Assembly: GCF_007827795.1 (NCBI RefSeq)
Contig: NZ_VITI01000009.1
Span: forward strand, 124,001 to 188,000
DNA: 64,000 nucleotides
Reading direction: 5' to 3'
From: Azospirillum brasilense
GTDB lineage: Bacteria > Pseudomonadota > Alphaproteobacteria > Azospirillales > Azospirillaceae
Shown: positions 37,689-47,871 of the stretch, piece by piece
How positions within the stretch are numbered: position 1 is the first letter of the stretch
How the letters are laid out: each line of letters starts with the position of its first letter
Translations under genes and position numbers: made by a program
Notes under the pieces: generated by a model
The model's input: the letters and a program-made list of their open reading frames with translations, nothing else
What the model was told of the DNA's origin: nothing
Databases searched by the model: none

Positions 37689-38345
37689 ATGTCCGAATAC
37701 GCCGCCGCCCGTCTCAACATGGTCGAAGGGCAGATCCGACCGAACAAGGTGACCGACCAGCGTCTGGTCGATGCCATGCTCGACATTCCTCGTGAACAGT
37801 TCGTGCCGAAGGCGGCGCGCGGCTTCGCCTATGTGGACGAGGATCTCGCCATCGGCAATGGCCGCTATCTGATGGAGCCGATGGTCTTCGCCCGCATGCT
37901 TCAGGAAGTGGGCATCGATGAGACCGACGTCGTGCTCGACATCGGCAGCGGCTCCGGCTATTCGACCGCCGTTCTGGCCCGCCTCGCGGCGACCGTCGTC
38001 GGCATCGAGTCCGACGCCGAGTTGGCCCGGCAGGCCACGGAATCGCTGAGCGCGGTCGGCGTTGACAACGCCGTCGTCATCGCCGCTCCGCTGACCGAAG
38101 GCTATCCCCAGCAGGCCCCCTACGACGTGATCGTCATCGAAGGCCTCGTGTCGGAGGTGCCGGAGGGCATCCTGGCCCAAATGACCGAGGGCGGGCGGCT
38201 GGTCGCCGCCGTTCTGGGCGACCGCAGGGTCGGTGAAGTGAAGCTGTTTCAGCGCAGCGGCGGAGTCACCTCGGCCCGCACGCTGTTCGAAGCGCATCCG
38301 CACCCGTTGCCGGGTTTCGAAGCCAAGCCGAAATTTGTATTCTGA
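37689..38345 (+). CDS. pcm: Protein-L-isoaspartate O-methyltransferase
   Basis: A 218-residue SAM-dependent methyltransferase that repairs isoaspartyl residues. The SAM loop is VVLDIGSGSGYSTAVLARL; N-terminal MVEGQIRPNKVTDQRLVDAM and PREQFVP are characteristic of the alphaproteobacterial PCMT family, and VIVIEGLVSEVPEGIL is motif post II. It heads a plus-strand run with rhodanese, tolC, popZ and valS, an order I recall from other alphaproteobacteria such as Caulobacter. A short hairpin (38365-38380) follows it. Confidence 0.93.
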   Translation: MSEYAAARLNMVEGQIRPNKVTDQRLVDAMLDIPREQFVPKAARGFAYVDEDLAIGNGRYLMEPMVFARMLQEVGIDETDVVLDIGSGSGYSTAVLARLAATVVGIESDAELARQATESLSAVGVDNAVVIAAPLTEGYPQQAPYDVIVIEGLVSEVPEGILAQMTEGGRLVAAVLGDRRVGEVKLFQRSGGVTSARTLFEAHPHPLPGFEAKPKFVF

Positions 38346-38364
38346 TCTCAGAAAGACTGACCCC

Positions 38365-38382
38365 AGGGGCTTCGGCCCCTTT
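38365..38382 (+). terminator. Short hairpin after pcm
   Basis: A 6-bp GC stem (38365-38370 with 38375-38380) capped by the stable TTCG tetraloop and followed by TTTC. It may attenuate transcription between pcm and the rhodanese gene. Confidence 0.5.
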
Positions 38383-38455
38383 CGACCTGTCCCCCAGCCT
38401 GTCACCTTGCCTTTCACCGGCCGCGGTCCTGCGGCCCGCAGCGGAGAATCAAGGC

Positions 38456-38782
38456 ATGCCGGCGCCGTTTGACATGGACGTCGAGGATCTGGACCGCATC
38501 CGGACATCGGGTGGCGATCCGCTGGTGCTCGACGTCCGGGAACCGGGGGAGGTGGCCATCTGCGCCCTTCCCGACAGCCTCCACATTCCGATGGGGGCGC
38601 TGCCCGCCCGCGTCGGGGAGTTGCCGCGGGACCGCGACATCGTGGTCGTCTGCCACCACGGCGGGCGCAGTGCGCAGGTGACCATGTGGTTGCGTTCCCA
38701 GGGATTTTCCCGCGCCACCAATCTGAATGGCGGGGTGGATGCCTGGGCGCGCCGAATCGACCCGAACATGAAGGTCTATTGA
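38456..38782 (+). CDS. Single-domain rhodanese (sulfurtransferase)
   Basis: A 108-residue rhodanese domain. The active-site Cys66 sits in the loop CHHGGRS, and the fold's other conserved segments are LVLDVREPGE and NLNGGVDAWARRID. Single-domain forms carry persulfide sulfur for various pathways. It ends 2 bp before the tolC start, so the two are probably co-translated. GGAG lies upstream of the ATG. Confidence 0.9.
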   Translation: MPAPFDMDVEDLDRIRTSGGDPLVLDVREPGEVAICALPDSLHIPMGALPARVGELPRDRDIVVVCHHGGRSAQVTMWLRSQGFSRATNLNGGVDAWARRIDPNMKVY

Positions 38783-38784
38783 AC

Positions 38785-40176
38785 ATGACTGTGCGAAGCC
38801 GTTTCGCGCGCCATTTGATGGCGACCGCCCTCACGCTGGGGGTTGCCATCGTCGGGGGCATCGACACCGCATCGGCCCAATCCCTCGAAGACGCGCTAGC
38901 GCAGGCCTATTCCAACAACCCGGCGCTCGCCGCGCAGCGCGCCCGCCAGCGCGCCGTGGACGAAAGCGTCCCGCAGGCCCTGTCCGGCTACCGTCCGACG
39001 GTGCGGGCGACGGCGGACATCACCCGAAACGCCACCAACAGCACCTTTCAGGGCGGCGAAACCGGTTCCGAGAACAACGCCAAGAGCGTCGGCGTCACCG
39101 CCACCCAGCCGCTCTACGACGCGACCGTAGGTCCGGCCGTCCGCCGTGCCGAGCGCACCGTCGAAGCCCAGCGCGCCACCGTGCTCGCCAACGAACAGCA
39201 GATCCTGCTGAACGCCGCGGCAGCCTATCTGGACGTCGTGCAGAACCAGGCGGTTCTGGAACTTCAGGCGAACAACGAGCAGGTGCTGCGCCGTCAGCTC
39301 GACGCCGCCCGCGACCGCTTCCGCGTCGGCGAATACACCCGAACCGACGTCAGCCAGTCCGAATCGCGCCTTGCCGCCTCCATCGCCGCCCGCATCTCCG
39401 CCGAAGGCACGCTCCAGGCGTCGCGAGCGACCTACGAGCGCGTCGTCGGCTCGATGCCGGGCAAGCTGAAAGCGCCGAAGCCGAAGTTCAAGCTGCCGGG
39501 AACGCTGGACGAAGTCGTCGAGATGGCGCGCTCCAACAACCCGTCGGTGCTGTCGGCCACCTATACGGAGGCGGCGCAGCGCGAGGCGGTGGATCAGCAG
39601 TTCGGCCGCCTGCTCCCGTCGGCCAACCTGTCGGCCCAGGCGAACCGCACCATCGACGCGGGCCGCTCGTCGGGCATCGACATCAAGCGGCAGGACGGCG
39701 CCCAACTCACCGCCCAGATCACCATTCCGCTCTACCAGGCCGGCCTGCCGGAAGCGCTGACCCGCGAGGCGAAGCACACGGCGAATCAGGCCCGCCTGCA
39801 GATCGACGACACGCGCCGTCAGGCGGTCGAGGCGGCGATCAGCGCATGGCAGGGCCTGCAGGCCGCGCGGGCGAGCATCGAGTCCTACAACTCCCAGATC
39901 CGGGCCGCCGAGATCGCGCTGGAAGGCGTGCGGCAGGAAGCCCAGGTCGGCTCGCGGACCGTCCTCGACGTGCTGAACCAGGAGCAGGAACTGCTCAACG
40001 CCCGCGTCAACCTCGTCCGCGCCCAGCGGACCGAAATGGTGCAGGCCTTCACGGTCCTCGGCGCGATCGGCCAGTTGACGGCGCGGCAGCTCAACCTGCC
40101 GGTCCAGTATTACGATGCCGACACGCACTACAAGCAGGTGCGCAACAAGTGGATCGGTACCGGCGTTCCGGAGTGA
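38785..40176 (+). CDS. tolC: TolC family outer-membrane efflux protein
   Basis: A 463-residue TolC-type outer-membrane channel. A signal peptide (FARHLMATALTLGVAIVGGIDTASA) is followed by two homologous OEP repeats: SLEDALAQAYSNNPALAAQRARQRA at the start and, in the second half, TLDEVVEMARSNNPSVLSATYTEAAQREAV. VGSRTVLDVLNQEQELLNARVNLVRAQR is the conserved C-terminal OEP segment. TolC trimers form the exit duct for efflux pumps and type I secretion. It follows the rhodanese gene by 2 bp and ends before a strong terminator. Confidence 0.93.
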   Translation: MTVRSRFARHLMATALTLGVAIVGGIDTASAQSLEDALAQAYSNNPALAAQRARQRAVDESVPQALSGYRPTVRATADITRNATNSTFQGGETGSENNAKSVGVTATQPLYDATVGPAVRRAERTVEAQRATVLANEQQILLNAAAAYLDVVQNQAVLELQANNEQVLRRQLDAARDRFRVGEYTRTDVSQSESRLAASIAARISAEGTLQASRATYERVVGSMPGKLKAPKPKFKLPGTLDEVVEMARSNNPSVLSATYTEAAQREAVDQQFGRLLPSANLSAQANRTIDAGRSSGIDIKRQDGAQLTAQITIPLYQAGLPEALTREAKHTANQARLQIDDTRRQAVEAAISAWQGLQAARASIESYNSQIRAAEIALEGVRQEAQVGSRTVLDVLNQEQELLNARVNLVRAQRTEMVQAFTVLGAIGQLTARQLNLPVQYYDADTHYKQVRNKWIGTGVPE

Positions 40177-40222
40177 TCGCACTTGAACATCCCGTCCTGG
40201 GTGATCGTTCCCGGATGATCGA

Positions 40223-40249
40223 AACGGCCCGCCTCGGCGGGCCGTTTTT
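40223..40249 (+). terminator. Intrinsic terminator after tolC
   Basis: Ten-bp stem (40223-40232 with 40237-40246) with a 4-nt loop, followed by T residues to 40249. It separates tolC from the popZ-like gene. Confidence 0.88.
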
Positions 40250-40317
40250 GTCTGGTGGCTTTTTACCCAGTCCTGCCCTAGTGTCCGCGTCAGGATGACG
40301 TCCCCGGGTTTGCCACG

Positions 40318-41007
40318 ATGAGCGATAAAGGCCAGCAAGAACCGTCGATGGAGGAGATCCTCGCCTCCATCCGCCGCATCATCTCGGAGGATGGCGAACC
40401 CGCGAAGGCGGAAGCGGCGCCCCCTCCGCCGCCCCCACCTCCTCCACCGCCACCACCGCCTCCTCCTCCGCCGCCGCCGCCTCCCATGGACGACGACGAT
40501 GACGATGACGTTCTGGAACTCACCCAGATGCTCCAGGACGAGGGGAGGGACGAGCCCGACGAGCCGGAGCCCGATCCGTGGCGCGACGAGCCATCCTTCG
40601 GCGGCATGGCCGACCCGGAGCCGGCGTATCATGCGCCGGACCCCGAACCGCCGCCCCCGCCGCCGCGGCCGGCCGCGAAACGTCCGGCGCCGGCCTTCGA
40701 CGATTTCGACGACGACGAGCCGCCCCCGCCGCGGCCGCGTGTCCGTGCGTCGGGTCTCGACGACGGGCTGATCTCCCGCCGGGTGGCCGAGGAATCGTCC
40801 CACCATTTCACGCATCTGGCGCGCCAGCTCGGCGACGACCTGTCCATCGGCCCGATGCCCGTCGGCGTCCGCACCGTGGAGGAGGTCGTCCGCGAGCTGT
40901 TGAAGCCGCTGCTGAAGGAGTGGCTGGACGAGAATCTGCCGACCATCGTCGAGCGGCTGGTCCAGCAGGAAATCGACCGGATGATCCGGCGCTCCCAGAA
41001 ATTCTGA
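40318..41007 (+). CDS. popZ: PopZ-type polar organising protein (DUF2497)
   Basis: 229 residues. The short N-terminal helix MEEILASIRRIISED and the C-terminal helical domain (VRTVEEVVRELLKPLLKEWLDENLPTIVERLVQQEI) are the two conserved parts of PopZ/DUF2497. Between them is a disordered, acidic, proline-rich linker that here includes 22 consecutive prolines (about residues 36-57) and then Met and seven aspartates. In Caulobacter PopZ self-assembles at the pole, anchors ParB-parS and recruits many partners; the acidic linker tunes its fluidity. The location between tolC and valS matches other alphaproteobacteria. Confidence 0.9.
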   Translation: MSDKGQQEPSMEEILASIRRIISEDGEPAKAEAAPPPPPPPPPPPPPPPPPPPPPPMDDDDDDDVLELTQMLQDEGRDEPDEPEPDPWRDEPSFGGMADPEPAYHAPDPEPPPPPPRPAAKRPAPAFDDFDDDEPPPPRPRVRASGLDDGLISRRVAEESSHHFTHLARQLGDDLSIGPMPVGVRTVEEVVRELLKPLLKEWLDENLPTIVERLVQQEIDRMIRRSQKF

Positions 41008-41063
41008 GCGGCGTCACGCCCGCCACGCATTCCGTTTGAATTCGTAAGCGAAAGTTCCTGGTG

Positions 41064-43715
41064 ATGTTGGAAAAGACGTACCGGCCCGCCGAGGTCGAGG
41101 AAAAGCACTACCGGCTGTGGGAAGAGTCGGGCGCGTTCGCGGCGAAGACCGAGTCGAACGGCAAGCCCTACACCATCATGATGCCGCCGCCGAACGTGAC
41201 CGGCAGCCTGCACATGGGCCATGCGCTGACCTTCACGCTCCAGGACGTTCTGACCCGCTACAACCGGATGCGCGGGCGCGACGCGCTGTGGCAGCCGGGT
41301 ACCGATCACGCCGGCATCGCGACCCAGATGGTCGTGGAACGGAACCTCGCCAAGGACGGCAAGACGCGCCATGACTTCGGCCGCGACGCCTTCATCGACA
41401 AGGTGTGGGAGTGGAAGGCCGAATCGGGCGGAACCATCACCCGCCAGCTCCGCCGGCTGGGCGCCTCGCCCGACTGGCCGCGCGAGCGCTTCACCATGGA
41501 CGAGGGGCTGAGCCGCGCCGTCCGCAAGGTGTTCGTGGAACTGCACAAGCAGGGCCTGATCTACAAGGATAAGCGGCTGGTCAACTGGGACCCCAAGCTG
41601 CACACCGCCATCTCCGACCTCGAGGTCGAGCAGAAGGAGATCAAGGGCAACCTCTGGCACTTCCGCTACCCGATCGAAGGGGAGGCGGATCGCTTCATCG
41701 TGGTCGCCACCACGCGCCCCGAGACGATGCTCGGCGACACCGGCGTCGCCGTGCATCCGGAGGACGAGCGCTACAAAGACTTGATCGGCAAGAATGTCGT
41801 CCTGCCACTGGTCGGCCGTCGGATTCCCATCGTCGGTGACGAGTACGCCGATCCGGAAACCGGCTCGGGTGCCGTGAAGATCACCCCGGCCCACGACTTC
41901 AACGACTTTGAGGTCGGGCGGCGCAACAACCTTGCGGCCATCAACATCATGGACCGCGACGCCCGCATCACCGGCGACGAGGTTCCGGAGGCCTACCGCG
42001 GGCTCGACCGCTACGAGGCGCGCAAGAAGGTCGTGGCCGAGTTGGAGGCGCTGGGGCTCCTGGAGACGATCGAGCCGCACACCCACATGGTGCCGCACGG
42101 CGACCGCTCCGGCGTCGCCATCGAGCCTTGGCTGACCGACCAGTGGTACGTCGACGCCGCCACGCTCGCCAAACCGGCCATCGAGGCGGTGGAGACCGGC
42201 AAGACCGTGTTCGTCCCCAAGCAGTGGGAGAACACCTATTTCGAATGGATGCGCAACATCCAGCCCTGGTGCATCAGCCGCCAGATCTGGTGGGGCCATC
42301 AAATTCCCGCTTGGTACGGTCCGGACGGCCATTTCTTCGTCGAGGAGACCGAAGAGGCGGCCATCGCCGCGGCCAAGGTCCACTACGGCAAGGACGTGGA
42401 GCTGACCCGCGACCAGGATGTGCTGGACACCTGGTTCTCGTCGGCCCTGTGGCCCTTCTCCACGCTGGGCTGGCCGGATGAGACTCCGGAACTGGCGCGC
42501 TATTACCCGACCGACGTGCTGGTGACGGGCTTCGACATCATCTTCTTCTGGGTCGCCCGGATGATGATGATGGGCCTGCACTTCATGAAGGACGTGCCCT
42601 TCCGGACGGTCTACATCCACGCCCTGGTCCGCGACGAAAAGGGCCAGAAGATGTCGAAGTCCAAGGGCAACGTGATCGACCCGCTGGACCTGATCGACCA
42701 GTACGGCACCGACGCCCTGCGCTTCACCCTGACGGCCATGGCCGCCCAGGGCCGCGACATCAAGCTGGCGGTCAGCCGCGTCGAGGGCTACCGCAACTTC
42801 GCGACGAAGCTGTGGAACGCGGCGCGCTACACCCAGATGAACGGGGTGGCCCCGATCCCCGGCTTCAAGCCGGTCGGACTGACCCAGACGGTGAACCGCT
42901 GGATCGTCGGCGCCCTGGCGGAGGCGGCGAAGAAAGTCGGCGAGTCCATCGAGGCGTACAAGTTCAACGAGGCCGCCAACACCGCCTACGCTTTCACCTG
43001 GGGCACCTTCTGCGACTGGTACCTGGAGTTCACCAAGCCGATCCTGAACGGCGCGGACGAGGCGGCCATCGCCGAGACGCGGGCGACCACCGCCTGGGTA
43101 CTGGACGAGATCCTGCACATGCTGCATCCGCTGATGCCCTTCATCACGGAGGAGCTGTGGGAGCAGCTTTCGGGCGACCGGGCGAACCGCCTGATCTCCG
43201 CCCATTGGCCGGAGCACGGCGCGGAGCTGATCGACCCCGCCGCCCGCGACGAGATGGACTGGGTGGTTCGGACGATCTCCTCGGTCCGCTCCATGCGGTC
43301 GGAGATGAACGTCCCGCCCGCGGCACAGATCGAGCTGAAGCTGAAGGACGCCGGTCCGGAGAGCCTGAAGCGGCTGGACACCCACCGCGACCTGATCCTG
43401 CGCATGGGCCGTCTGGCCAGTGCCGAGCCGCTGTCCGGCCCGGTGCCGAAGAGCGCCGTCCAGGCCGTGCTGGACGAGGCCACGCTGATCCTGCCGCTGG
43501 AGGGCATCGTCGACCTCGACAAGGAGCGGGCGCGCCTGACCAAGGAGATCGAGAAGCTGTCCGGCGAGATCAAGAAGATCGACGCCAAGCTGTCGAACGA
43601 GCAGTTCGTCGCCAAGGCGCCGGAAGAGGTGATCGAGGAGCAGCGCGACCGCCGCGACACCGCGGAGCAGGCCCGCGACAAGCTGCAGAAGGCGCTGGAG
43701 ATGCTGGCCGCGTAA
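41064..43715 (+). CDS. valS: Valyl-tRNA synthetase
   Basis: An 883-residue class I synthetase. HMGHAL (HIGH motif) is near residue 50 and [10 protein letters not shown] (KMSKS) near 528. Between them lies the editing domain, with [37 protein letters not shown] and a C-terminal coiled coil ([23 protein letters not shown] onward), typical of ValRS, are present. The ATG at 41064 is preferred; a GTG lies 3 bp before. A terminator follows. Confidence 0.97.
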   Translation: MLEKTYRPAEVEEKHYRLWEESGAFAAKTESNGKPYTIMMPPPNVTGSLHMGHALTFTLQDVLTRYNRMRGRDALWQPGTDHAGIATQMVVERNLAKDGKTRHDFGRDAFIDKVWEWKAESGGTITRQLRRLGASPDWPRERFTMDEGLSRAVRKVFVELHKQGLIYKDKRLVNWDPKLHTAISDLEVEQKEIKGNLWHFRYPIEGEADRFIVVATTRPETMLGDTGVAVHPEDERYKDLIGKNVVLPLVGRRIPIVGDEYADPETGSGAVKITPAHDFNDFEVGRRNNLAAINIMDRDARITGDEVPEAYRGLDRYEARKKVVAELEALGLLETIEPHTHMVPHGDRSGVAIEPWLTDQWYVDAATLAKPAIEAVETGKTVFVPKQWENTYFEWMRNIQPWCISRQIWWGHQIPAWYGPDGHFFVEETEEAAIAAAKVHYGKDVELTRDQDVLDTWFSSALWPFSTLGWPDETPELARYYPTDVLVTGFDIIFFWVARMMMMGLHFMKDVPFRTVYIHALVRDEKGQKMSKSKGNVIDPLDLIDQYGTDALRFTLTAMAAQGRDIKLAVSRVEGYRNFATKLWNAARYTQMNGVAPIPGFKPVGLTQTVNRWIVGALAEAAKKVGESIEAYKFNEAANTAYAFTWGTFCDWYLEFTKPILNGADEAAIAETRATTAWVLDEILHMLHPLMPFITEELWEQLSGDRANRLISAHWPEHGAELIDPAARDEMDWVVRTISSVRSMRSEMNVPPAAQIELKLKDAGPESLKRLDTHRDLILRMGRLASAEPLSGPVPKSAVQAVLDEATLILPLEGIVDLDKERARLTKEIEKLSGEIKKIDAKLSNEQFVAKAPEEVIEEQRDRRDTAEQARDKLQKALEMLAA

Positions 43716-43740
43716 GGCCGGTCATCCACGCCCCGAAAAC

Positions 43741-43779
43741 GAGAAAGGGCAGGGGCTTCGGCTCCTGCCCTTTCTCTTT
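43741..43779 (+). terminator. Intrinsic terminator after valS
   Basis: Thirteen-bp perfect stem (43741-43753 with 43764-43776) followed by TTT; the loop region itself can extend the pairing around TTCG. It lies between valS and the convergent chemoreceptor gene and may serve both. Confidence 0.88.
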
Positions 43780-43808
43780 GTCTGAAGAATGCCTGACGGC
43801 CTGATGCC

Positions 43809-45767
43809 TCAAATCTTGATGGAGGACACGAACCGTTCGGCGTCGGCTTCGAGCTGCCGGAGCTCGTCCGCCAGCTGCGCGGCGGAGTAGATCATCTCGA
43901 TGGCCGACTTGCCGGTTTCCGCGGCGGTGATCGCCATGGTGCTGACGCTCTCGGTCACCTCGTGGGTGTTGTCGTTGGCCCGGCCCACCGCGCCGACGAT
44001 CTCCTCGGTCTGCTCAAGCTGGTCGCGCACGGCGGCGGACACGTCTTCCGACAGGTGGGCGACCTCTTCCACGGTGGTGCGGATGGCCCGGATCGCCTCG
44101 ACGACGGAGCCGGTGGCCTCCTGGATGGCGCCGACCTGACCGGCGATGTCCTCGGTGGCCTTGGCGGTCTGGTTGGCCAGCACCTTCACCTCCGACGCGA
44201 CGACGGCGAAGCCCTTGCCGGCCTCTCCCGCGCGGGCGGCCTCGATGGTGGCGTTCAGGGCCAACAGGTTTGTCTGCCCGGCGATGTCGTTGATCAACCG
44301 GACGATCTCGCCGATACGCTGCGAGCTGTCGGCCAGCGCGGCCACCGCCGAGTCGCTCTGCCGGGCGTGATCCACGGCGCGACGGATGGCCGTGCTGGAG
44401 GTGGTCACCCGCCCGCCGATCTCACCGATGGAGGCGGAGAGGGTGCGCGACACGTTGTTGACGATGCCGACGACCTCGGAGGTCTGCTCCGCCTTCTCCG
44501 ACGTGTCGAGCGCCTGCTCCTTCATCTTCTCCGCGGTGTCGCGCAGGATGTGCGCGCCGTTGCGGATCTGGTCGGCGGCGTGGCTGACCGTGTGCAGCAC
44601 GCGCCCGAAAGCCGAATCGAAGTCATGGGCAATGGCGCGGAGTGCGTTTTCCCGCTCCTCCTCCGCCCGCCGTTCGGCCCGGCGGGACTCCTGCTCCAGC
44701 TCATGCGTGCGCTGAAGATTCTCCTTGAACACGCTGACGGCGCGGGCCATCGCGCCGATCTCGTCGCGCCGCCCGGTCTCCGGCACGGTGGCCGTCCGGT
44801 CGCCGCCTGCCAACCGCTCCATCACGCCCTCGATGAGCCGCAGGGGCCGGGTGATGCTGCGGGCGACGAGCAGACTGATGATCGCGAAGCCGACCAGCAG
44901 GACGGAGCCGACCTGAAGCACGTTGGCGATCACCTCGCCGCGCACCCGGTTCTGCGTCTCCACCGCCCCGGCCATGCCGGCGTTGGCCGACTCCAGAAGG
45001 GCCTCGAAACGCGGCACCATCGCCTGGAAGGCATCGTTGAAGGTCTGCACCTCGGCCCGGAAGGCCTTGGTGGCGTCGACGAAGCGGCCGAGGTCGGTGC
45101 GATAGGTGCGGGCCTGCTTCTCCAGCTTGGTCTGGGTGGCCGTGTCCAGGCCCGAATCGGCCAGAAAGAAGGTGAATTCGTTGAAGGCCTTGCGGTGGCC
45201 GGACAGCAGCGATTCGTCGCTGTAGATGATGAAGTCCTTCTCCATCTTCCGCATGGACTCCATGCGGCCGGTCAGCTTGTCGGCGTTCGGCCACTGCTTC
45301 AGCTCGTCCTCGATGGCGCGGGCCGAGGCGCGCAACACTCCACGCAGGCCGCTGTCGTCGGACAGCCCCAGTTCCTTCGCTCGTGCGACGACCGACGAGA
45401 ACCGCTCCTTCAGCGTGCCGATGCCCTGCGACAGGTGGTCCAACTCCTCCTGGGGCAGGCGTTCGGCACCGCGCTCCTTGATATTGTCCAGCAGGCGCGA
45501 GGCATCCTCCGCATTCTTCGCGAAGGCCTCGGCCGCCGCCGCGTCCCGGTCGGCCACGAAGCGCAGCGCCTGGAAGCGCAGGCGGCTGGCCCGGCGCTCG
45601 ATGGCGGCGGTGTGCTCGTAGGCGTCGCGGAACTGGTCCAACTCCGCGGTCGCCTCGAACATGCGCTGTGCGCCGACGGTGACCGTCCCGCCCAGAAGGC
45701 CCAAGGTGACCACGGACGCGGCGACCAGCAGCGCGATTCGCGTGCCGATGGAAATGTTCGACAGCAT
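43809..45767 (-). CDS. Methyl-accepting chemotaxis protein (HBM-type sensor)
   Basis: A 652-residue transmembrane chemoreceptor. TM1 is about 11-31 and TM2 about 285-307, enclosing a periplasmic, all-helical region of about 250 residues. [19 protein letters not shown] and [17 protein letters not shown] match the helical bimodular (HBM) domain pattern. Then come HAMP ([22 protein letters not shown]) and the signalling hairpin, whose tip is [39 protein letters not shown] receptors known elsewhere sense organic acids; the ligand here is unknown. No CheR-binding pentapeptide is seen at the C-terminus. No che genes adjoin. Confidence 0.92.
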   Translation of the reverse strand: MLSNISIGTRIALLVAASVVTLGLLGGTVTVGAQRMFEATAELDQFRDAYEHTAAIERRASRLRFQALRFVADRDAAAAEAFAKNAEDASRLLDNIKERGAERLPQEELDHLSQGIGTLKERFSSVVARAKELGLSDDSGLRGVLRASARAIEDELKQWPNADKLTGRMESMRKMEKDFIIYSDESLLSGHRKAFNEFTFFLADSGLDTATQTKLEKQARTYRTDLGRFVDATKAFRAEVQTFNDAFQAMVPRFEALLESANAGMAGAVETQNRVRGEVIANVLQVGSVLLVGFAIISLLVARSITRPLRLIEGVMERLAGGDRTATVPETGRRDEIGAMARAVSVFKENLQRTHELEQESRRAERRAEEERENALRAIAHDFDSAFGRVLHTVSHAADQIRNGAHILRDTAEKMKEQALDTSEKAEQTSEVVGIVNNVSRTLSASIGEIGGRVTTSSTAIRRAVDHARQSDSAVAALADSSQRIGEIVRLINDIAGQTNLLALNATIEAARAGEAGKGFAVVASEVKVLANQTAKATEDIAGQVGAIQEATGSVVEAIRAIRTTVEEVAHLSEDVSAAVRDQLEQTEEIVGAVGRANDNTHEVTESVSTMAITAAETGKSAIEMIYSAAQLADELRQLEADAERFVSSIKI

Positions 45768-45927
45768 ATGCGGGAAATCCTTGGTTGCGCCGCGGACCTT
45801 ACCCGCCGCCGAAGACGCCGCTGTTACGGATTGATGGCGGATTCGTTACCGTGCCGTCGCCCCCTGGGCATCGCGGGTGAGCGTCCGTATCTACAAACCG
45901 CTGAAAATCGAAAGGGGAGGTCGGCTG

Positions 45928-46761
45928 TTGTCCTTCGTGCTGTCGAAGCTGCTGTGGCTCCTGGTTTCGCCGGGCAATCTGCTCGTGCTGATCCTCTCCG
46001 CCGGAACGGCGCTGCTGTTCACCCGCCGTCTGGCCCACTGGGGGCGGCGGCTGGTCGTGGCGGTGACCGTGGGCTTCGTGGTCGTCATGGTCACGCCGAT
46101 CGCCTCGTGGGTCGCGCTGCCGCTGGAAGAGCGTTTTCCCCGCCCCGAGTTGCCGGAGCGGGTGGACGGCATCATCATGCTGGGCGGGGCGGTGAACCCA
46201 CCGATCACCCGCGATCGCGGCGAGCCGTCCGTCAACGACGCGGCGGAGCGTGTCCTGGGCTTTGCCGAGCTGATCCGCCGCTATCCCCAGGCCCATGCGG
46301 TCTTCACCGGCGGCTCGGGGCGTCTGGCCGGGCAGGACGCCCTGGAACTGCGCGAGGACATCGCGGTGCGCAGCGCCCTACGGCAGGTCGGAATCGACCC
46401 GGACCGCGTCACCTACGAGAACGAGTCCCGCAACACCTGGGAGAACGCCCTGTTCAGCCAGCGGCTGGTCCGGCCGAAGCCGGGGGAGACCTGGGTCCTC
46501 GTGACCTCGGCGATGCACATGCCGCGGTCGGTTGGCATCTTCCGGCAGGTTGGTTGGGACGTCATTCCCTATCCGGTCGATTACCGCACGCGCTTCGGCG
46601 GACGGCCTTTCGTCCGGTTCGAGTTCGACAAGCAGATCGACGCGCTCCAGGACCCGGTCCGCGAATGGGTCGGCCTCGTCGCCTACCGCCTGATGGGGCG
46701 GACCGATTCGCTGTTTCCGGGGCCCGCCCATGACCGCGTTGCAGCGCAGGCGGGCTCCTGA
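45928..46761 (+). CDS. YdcF/ElyC/SanA family membrane protein
   Basis: 277 residues: two N-terminal membrane helices (LSKLLWLLVSPGNLLVLILSAGTALL and VVAVTVGFVVVMVTP) and then the DUF218 domain, with DGIIMLGGAVNP, AVFTGGSGRLAGQDALELRED, ENESRNTWENALFS and VTSAMHMPRSVGIFRQVGWDVIPYPVDY. ElyC of E. coli affects envelope peptidoglycan. I place the start at TTG 45928 because GGGGAGG lies 7 bp upstream and family members begin with this helix; a GTG at 45877 is also in frame. It stands upstream of rlpA and a carboxypeptidase, a cell-wall context. Confidence 0.87.
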   Translation: MSFVLSKLLWLLVSPGNLLVLILSAGTALLFTRRLAHWGRRLVVAVTVGFVVVMVTPIASWVALPLEERFPRPELPERVDGIIMLGGAVNPPITRDRGEPSVNDAAERVLGFAELIRRYPQAHAVFTGGSGRLAGQDALELREDIAVRSALRQVGIDPDRVTYENESRNTWENALFSQRLVRPKPGETWVLVTSAMHMPRSVGIFRQVGWDVIPYPVDYRTRFGGRPFVRFEFDKQIDALQDPVREWVGLVAYRLMGRTDSLFPGPAHDRVAAQAGS

Positions 46762-46833
46762 CGGGTGTTGCGCGGTTGGCGCGGAGAGGTAACTCGGCTA
46801 GAGTGGCGCCACCAGATTTAGCGGGGTGGGGCC

Positions 46834-47778
46834 ATGCGACGCGCGCATATGCTGAGGGGGGCGGTCGTGCTCGCAGGGGCGCTGACGCTCGCCGCCTGCG
46901 CGTCCGCGCCGCCCGCGCCATCCTCCTCCGGACTGCCGCGCAGCGGCGTCTACAAGGTCGGCAAGCCTTATCAGGTCAACGGCGTCTGGTATTACCCCGC
47001 CGAGGATTACTCCTACAGTGAAACCGGGATCGCCTCCTGGTATGGGCCGGGATTCCACCAAAAGGTCACCGCCAACGGCGAGGTTTACGACCAAAATGAG
47101 CTGACGGCCGCGCACAAGACCTTGCCCATGCCAAGCCTCGTGCGCGTCACCAATCTCGACAACGGCCGGTCGCTGGTTGTTCGCATCAACGACCGCGGCC
47201 CCTACGCCAACGGGCGAATCATCGACATGTCGCGGCGCGGCGCGCAATTGCTGGGGTTCGAAGGCACGGGCACGGCCAAGGTGCGCGTGCAGATTCTGGC
47301 CGAGGAAAGCCGCGCGGTCGCCGCCGCGGCCCGCCAGGGCACGCCGGCGCCGATGCTGGCGGAACTGGACGGCCCGCCGCCGAAGGCCGCCCCGCGCGGT
47401 TCGGTGGAGGTCGGCGGCGTCGCCCGTCCGACTCCCGCCGCGGTCACCCGCGCCCCGGTGCCGCCGCCCACGACGGTGGCCGGCGACATGGTCAACGGTC
47501 GCTTCGTTCCGGCCCCGGTGGTCGCCGAGCTTCCGGTGAAGCCCTATGAGCAGATCTACGTCCAGGTCGGCGCCTTCGGCAGCCAGGACAACGTCACCCG
47601 CGTGCGCGCCCGTCTGGCCTCGCTCGGCCAACAGGCGCAGGTCACCCAGACGGTCGCGGGGCGGCAGCGTCTTCAGCGGGTGAGGGTGGGGCCGCTGGCC
47701 AGCGTGGAGTCCGCCGACGCCGTGTTGAACCAGATCCTCCAAGCCGGCCTTACCGACGCCAAAATCGTGGTTGATTGA
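46834..47778 (+). CDS. rlpA: RlpA family septal lytic transglycosylase with SPOR domain
   Basis: A 314-residue lipoprotein with a lipobox LAAC (Cys22). The double-psi beta-barrel RlpA domain (GIASWYGPGFHQKVTANGEVYDQNELTAAHKTLP... VRINDRGPY) contains the catalytic Asp/His-type residues of the family. A Pro/Ala-rich linker leads to a C-terminal SPOR domain (about 233-314, YVQVGAFGSQDNVTRVRARLASLG) that binds denuded septal glycan. It is followed 93 bp later by a D,D-carboxypeptidase, together forming a septal peptidoglycan pair. Confidence 0.93.
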   Translation: MRRAHMLRGAVVLAGALTLAACASAPPAPSSSGLPRSGVYKVGKPYQVNGVWYYPAEDYSYSETGIASWYGPGFHQKVTANGEVYDQNELTAAHKTLPMPSLVRVTNLDNGRSLVVRINDRGPYANGRIIDMSRRGAQLLGFEGTGTAKVRVQILAEESRAVAAAARQGTPAPMLAELDGPPPKAAPRGSVEVGGVARPTPAAVTRAPVPPPTTVAGDMVNGRFVPAPVVAELPVKPYEQIYVQVGAFGSQDNVTRVRARLASLGQQAQVTQTVAGRQRLQRVRVGPLASVESADAVLNQILQAGLTDAKIVVD

Positions 47779-47871
47779 TCACCCGCGAGCGAGCCCAGTC
47801 CAAGCTTGGCCCGGCACCGGGCCTCGTTCCGTTTCACGTCTTGTCCAGTCCGCGTTTCGAAGGGAGTTGTC

